DNA of 7,256 nt, taken from NCBI GenBank assembly GCA_029288115.1, contig JARFPV010000582.1:1-7256 (forward strand), given 5' to 3'. The position numbers and the translations under genes were made by a program. Shown piece by piece: positions 5,724-7,256 of this stretch (position 1 is the stretch's first letter; every line of letters begins with the position of its first letter). This DNA is from Akkermansiaceae bacterium. GTDB taxonomy: Bacteria; Verrucomicrobiota; Verrucomicrobiia; Verrucomicrobiales; Akkermansiaceae. The notes under the pieces are model-generated. The model was not told the DNA's origin. It did not search any database and saw only the letters and a program-made list of their open reading frames with translations.

Positions 5724-6574
5724 GACCCCAGCTCCTTTATGACTCTTTGCTGATACAGCCTGGATAACCGGCTTGTCACTTCACCCACACCTTGAGGCTC
5801 GGCACCCAGCATGACCGCCGACTGAACCTCACGCGTTGAACTTGTTAGGAAAATTTCATCAGCAGCGTCAACGTCGTCCATGGAGAGTTCACACTCCTCA
5901 ACGACAAGCCCGTCCTCACAAGCGAGTTCAATCACTACAGCACGGGTGACACCCGCCAAACAGCCGCTCTCGAGCGATGGGGTCACAAGCTTGCCGTTGC
6001 TAACCAAAAAGATGTTCGACGTCGCGCACTCACATAACTGCCCTACCGTATTAACCATAACAGCCTCATTAGCACCTGCTTCGACGGCGTGCCGTAACGC
6101 CATCAGGTTATTTCCGTAGGATGATGTTTTGCAGCCTGACAATCCCGATCGTTCGTTGTGCGGAAACGGTGAAGCCAGCAAAACAACCTGATCCTCCGGT
6201 CCAGCAACACCGACAGCATTGACCATCACATTTCCGCGCGCGTCTTTTGCCTCCTCATCGCCGAAAAGCGAGTGTTCACCACCGCTGAGAGAAAGCCTGA
6301 TTCTAGATCGGCCCTCCTCCAGCCCATTGGCCTTTAATACTTCGCTCACTGCAGCCTCGATGATTTCTTGTGATGGCACATGGATATCCATGACCTTGGC
6401 AGAATGCTTCAATCTCTCAAAATGCCGCGAAAACCCGAACACCCTGCCATCGTAACCGGGCATTGTTTCAAAGGCAGTCCAACCGACAGCCAGTCCTAGA
6501 TCAAATGGCGACACGCGCACCTGGTCAGCAGGTATTAACGCACCATTCATCCACACTATAGGAGAGTTACTCAC
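5720..6574 (-). CDS. Class IV (fold type IV) PLP-dependent aminotransferase / aminodeoxychorismate lyase-like
   Basis: A PLP enzyme of the family holding branched-chain and D-amino-acid aminotransferases and 4-amino-4-deoxychorismate lyase (PabC). Seen: IVWMNGALIP and VSPFDLGLAVGWTAFET near the N-terminus, and HFERL where the family has its phosphate-binding Arg. GCKTSSYGNN holds the PLP Lys (149 counted from GTG 6574), LCECATSNIFLV the cofactor-contacting Glu182, and GCLAGVTR follows. The KTSSY context and the lack of BCAT's AGGNY motif fit the lyase/D-aminotransferase side better than BCAT, but substrate is unsettled; a folate (PabC) role is one option. Start is uncertain: GTG at 6574 gives a natural MSNSPIVWMNG, TTG at 6598 abuts the upstream stop, and ATG at 6550 would shorten the first strand. 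None has a clear Shine-Dalgarno. It lies directly after the class III aminotransferase gene and overlaps rnhC by 4 bp, implying one operon. Confidence 0.87.
   Translation of the reverse strand: MSNSPIVWMNGALIPADQVRVSPFDLGLAVGWTAFETMPGYDGRVFGFSRHFERLKHSAKVMDIHVPSQEIIEAAVSEVLKANGLEEGRSRIRLSLSGGEHSLFGDEEAKDARGNVMVNAVGVAGPEDQVVLLASPFPHNERSGLSGCKTSSYGNNLMALRHAVEAGANEAVMVNTVGQLCECATSNIFLVSNGKLVTPSLESGCLAGVTRAVVIELACEDGLVVEECELSMDDVDAADEIFLTSSTREVQSAVMLGAEPQGVGEVTSRLSRLYQQRVIKELGS
5732..5738 (-). promoter_or_regulatory. Strong Shine-Dalgarno for rnhC inside the upstream gene
   Basis: AAAGGAG on the - strand lies 8 bases before the rnhC ATG, inside the last codons of the class IV aminotransferase gene. 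It stands out because the other starts in the window have no recognisable Shine-Dalgarno. Together with the 4-bp ATGA overlap it fixes the rnhC start and points to coupled or re-initiated translation. Confidence 0.8.
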
Positions 6575-6598
6575 GGCTGCTACTATCGTTAATGACAA

Positions 6599-7256
6599 CT
6601 AACGGTCAAGGGCACACTGGAGCGTATCCACGGCAAATCGCATTTCATCGTCGGAGATAATGAATGGTGGGGTGAATGCCAGCACGTTCCCGTGGGGGCC
6701 GTCCGCGAGCATAATCACACCCGAACTCAGCATGTTTGTTAGTATGTCGCCCGCACAGCCTGCAGCAGGTTCTCCACCGGAGTGTTTCAACTCCACTCCT
6801 AACATCAGACCACGCCCCCTCACCTCATGAATCAACGGGCTGGATAAATTTTTCAGAAGCTCAGCAAAAACCGCACCACGCTCGGCCACTTTGACAACAG
6901 TCTCAGGACTTGTATGCTCACGGATCGACGCCAACGCCATGGCGCAACCGACAGGATTCCCGAGAAAAGTACTGGTGTGCAACGCTTCACCCTCCGAATC
7001 AGGCCACGCATCCATGACTGAAGACTTTCCCACACAAGCGGAAATCGGGTAGCCTCCACTCATCGCCTTTCCCAGACAAACCAGGTCAGGGACCACACCC
7101 TCATGCTCGCAGGCAAATAGCTTACCGGTGCGGTTAAAACCCGTGTAGATCTCGTCAAAAATTAATACCGCTCCGTGCTGGTCACACCATCCACGAAGCA
7201 TTGCCAGAAAACCATCGGGAGGCACAACCTTTCCTCCCCTTCCCTGAATCGGCTCC
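6599..7256 (-). CDS. Class III PLP-dependent aminotransferase, N-terminal part outside the window
   Basis: A fold type I class III aminotransferase (family of ornithine/acetylornithine, GABA and BioA-type enzymes). The frame is open to the right edge. The upstream codons read [16 protein letters not shown], a conserved internal segment of the family, so the GTG at 7225 is not the start and roughly 200 N-terminal residues are missing. [20 protein letters not shown] carries the Asp that contacts the PLP ring nitrogen (codon 24 counted from 7225). [14 protein letters not shown] holds the Schiff-base Lys (codon 53), and [16 protein letters not shown] supplies the phosphate-contacting Thr of the neighbouring subunit. 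[10 protein letters not shown] and [12 protein letters not shown] are usual C-terminal motifs. Substrate cannot be fixed: FTPPFIIS and [10 protein letters not shown] are shared by several subfamilies, and I would not assign BioA without the N-terminus. It ends with TAG one base before the TTG candidate start of the next gene, indicating co-transcription. Confidence 0.9.
   Translation of the reverse strand, partial: EPIQGRGGKVVPPDGFLAMLRGWCDQHGAVLIFDEIYTGFNRTGKLFACEHEGVVPDLVCLGKAMSGGYPISACVGKSSVMDAWPDSEGEALHTSTFLGNPVGCAMALASIREHTSPETVVKVAERGAVFAELLKNLSSPLIHEVRGRGLMLGVELKHSGGEPAAGCAGDILTNMLSSGVIMLADGPHGNVLAFTPPFIISDDEMRFAVDTLQCALDR

Noticed and set aside
7200..7225. GTG at 7225 as the start of the class III aminotransferase.
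   Set aside because: Conserved family residues (EPIQGRGG) continue upstream in frame to the window edge, so the gene is simply cut off.

Overview
The window looks like chromosomal DNA from a Gram-negative bacterium, most probably a member of the Verrucomicrobiota (Akkermansia/Rubritalea-like). This is an inference from the mix of genes: an RNase HIII, a YaaA, an AroB/EboD-like sugar phosphate cyclase, small secreted proteins of no known family, and mostly no Shine-Dalgarno sequence before start codons. No rRNA or other taxonomic marker is present. Coding GC is about 60% in the enzyme genes and nearer 50% in the lipoprotein gene. No tRNA, CRISPR array, insertion sequence or defence system was seen.

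Layout, left to right. (1) The 3' part of an M20-family metallodipeptidase gene on the + strand is cut by the window edge. (2) A small predicted lipoprotein gene (+, 1208-1636) faces yaaA. (3) yaaA (-, 1654-2424) is full length but carries an in-frame amber codon at 2002-2004. It lies downstream of a cyclophilin-type prolyl isomerase (-, 2463-2960). (4) Divergent from the cyclophilin is a small secreted protein gene of unknown family (+, 3044-3433). (5) A noncanonical 3-dehydroquinate synthase/sugar phosphate cyclase (+, 3592-4770) has its last 11 codons and stop inside a repeat. (6) A palindromic repeat made of two inverted REP-like units (4735-4814) fills the gap between two convergent genes. 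(7) On the - strand a tightly packed cluster reads right to left: a class III aminotransferase (cut by the right edge), a class IV aminotransferase, and rnhC (RNase HIII). The last two overlap by 4 bp.

Most genes are metabolic or housekeeping and do not form one obvious pathway. The two adjacent PLP enzymes suggest a shared amino-acid or cofactor task that the sequence alone does not fix. RNase HIII probably rides on the same transcript through translational coupling. The most noteworthy signals are the REP/BIME-like palindrome that has become part of a protein C-terminus, the single nonsense codon in an otherwise intact yaaA, and the divergent EboD-like cyclase standing apart from any visible ebo partners.
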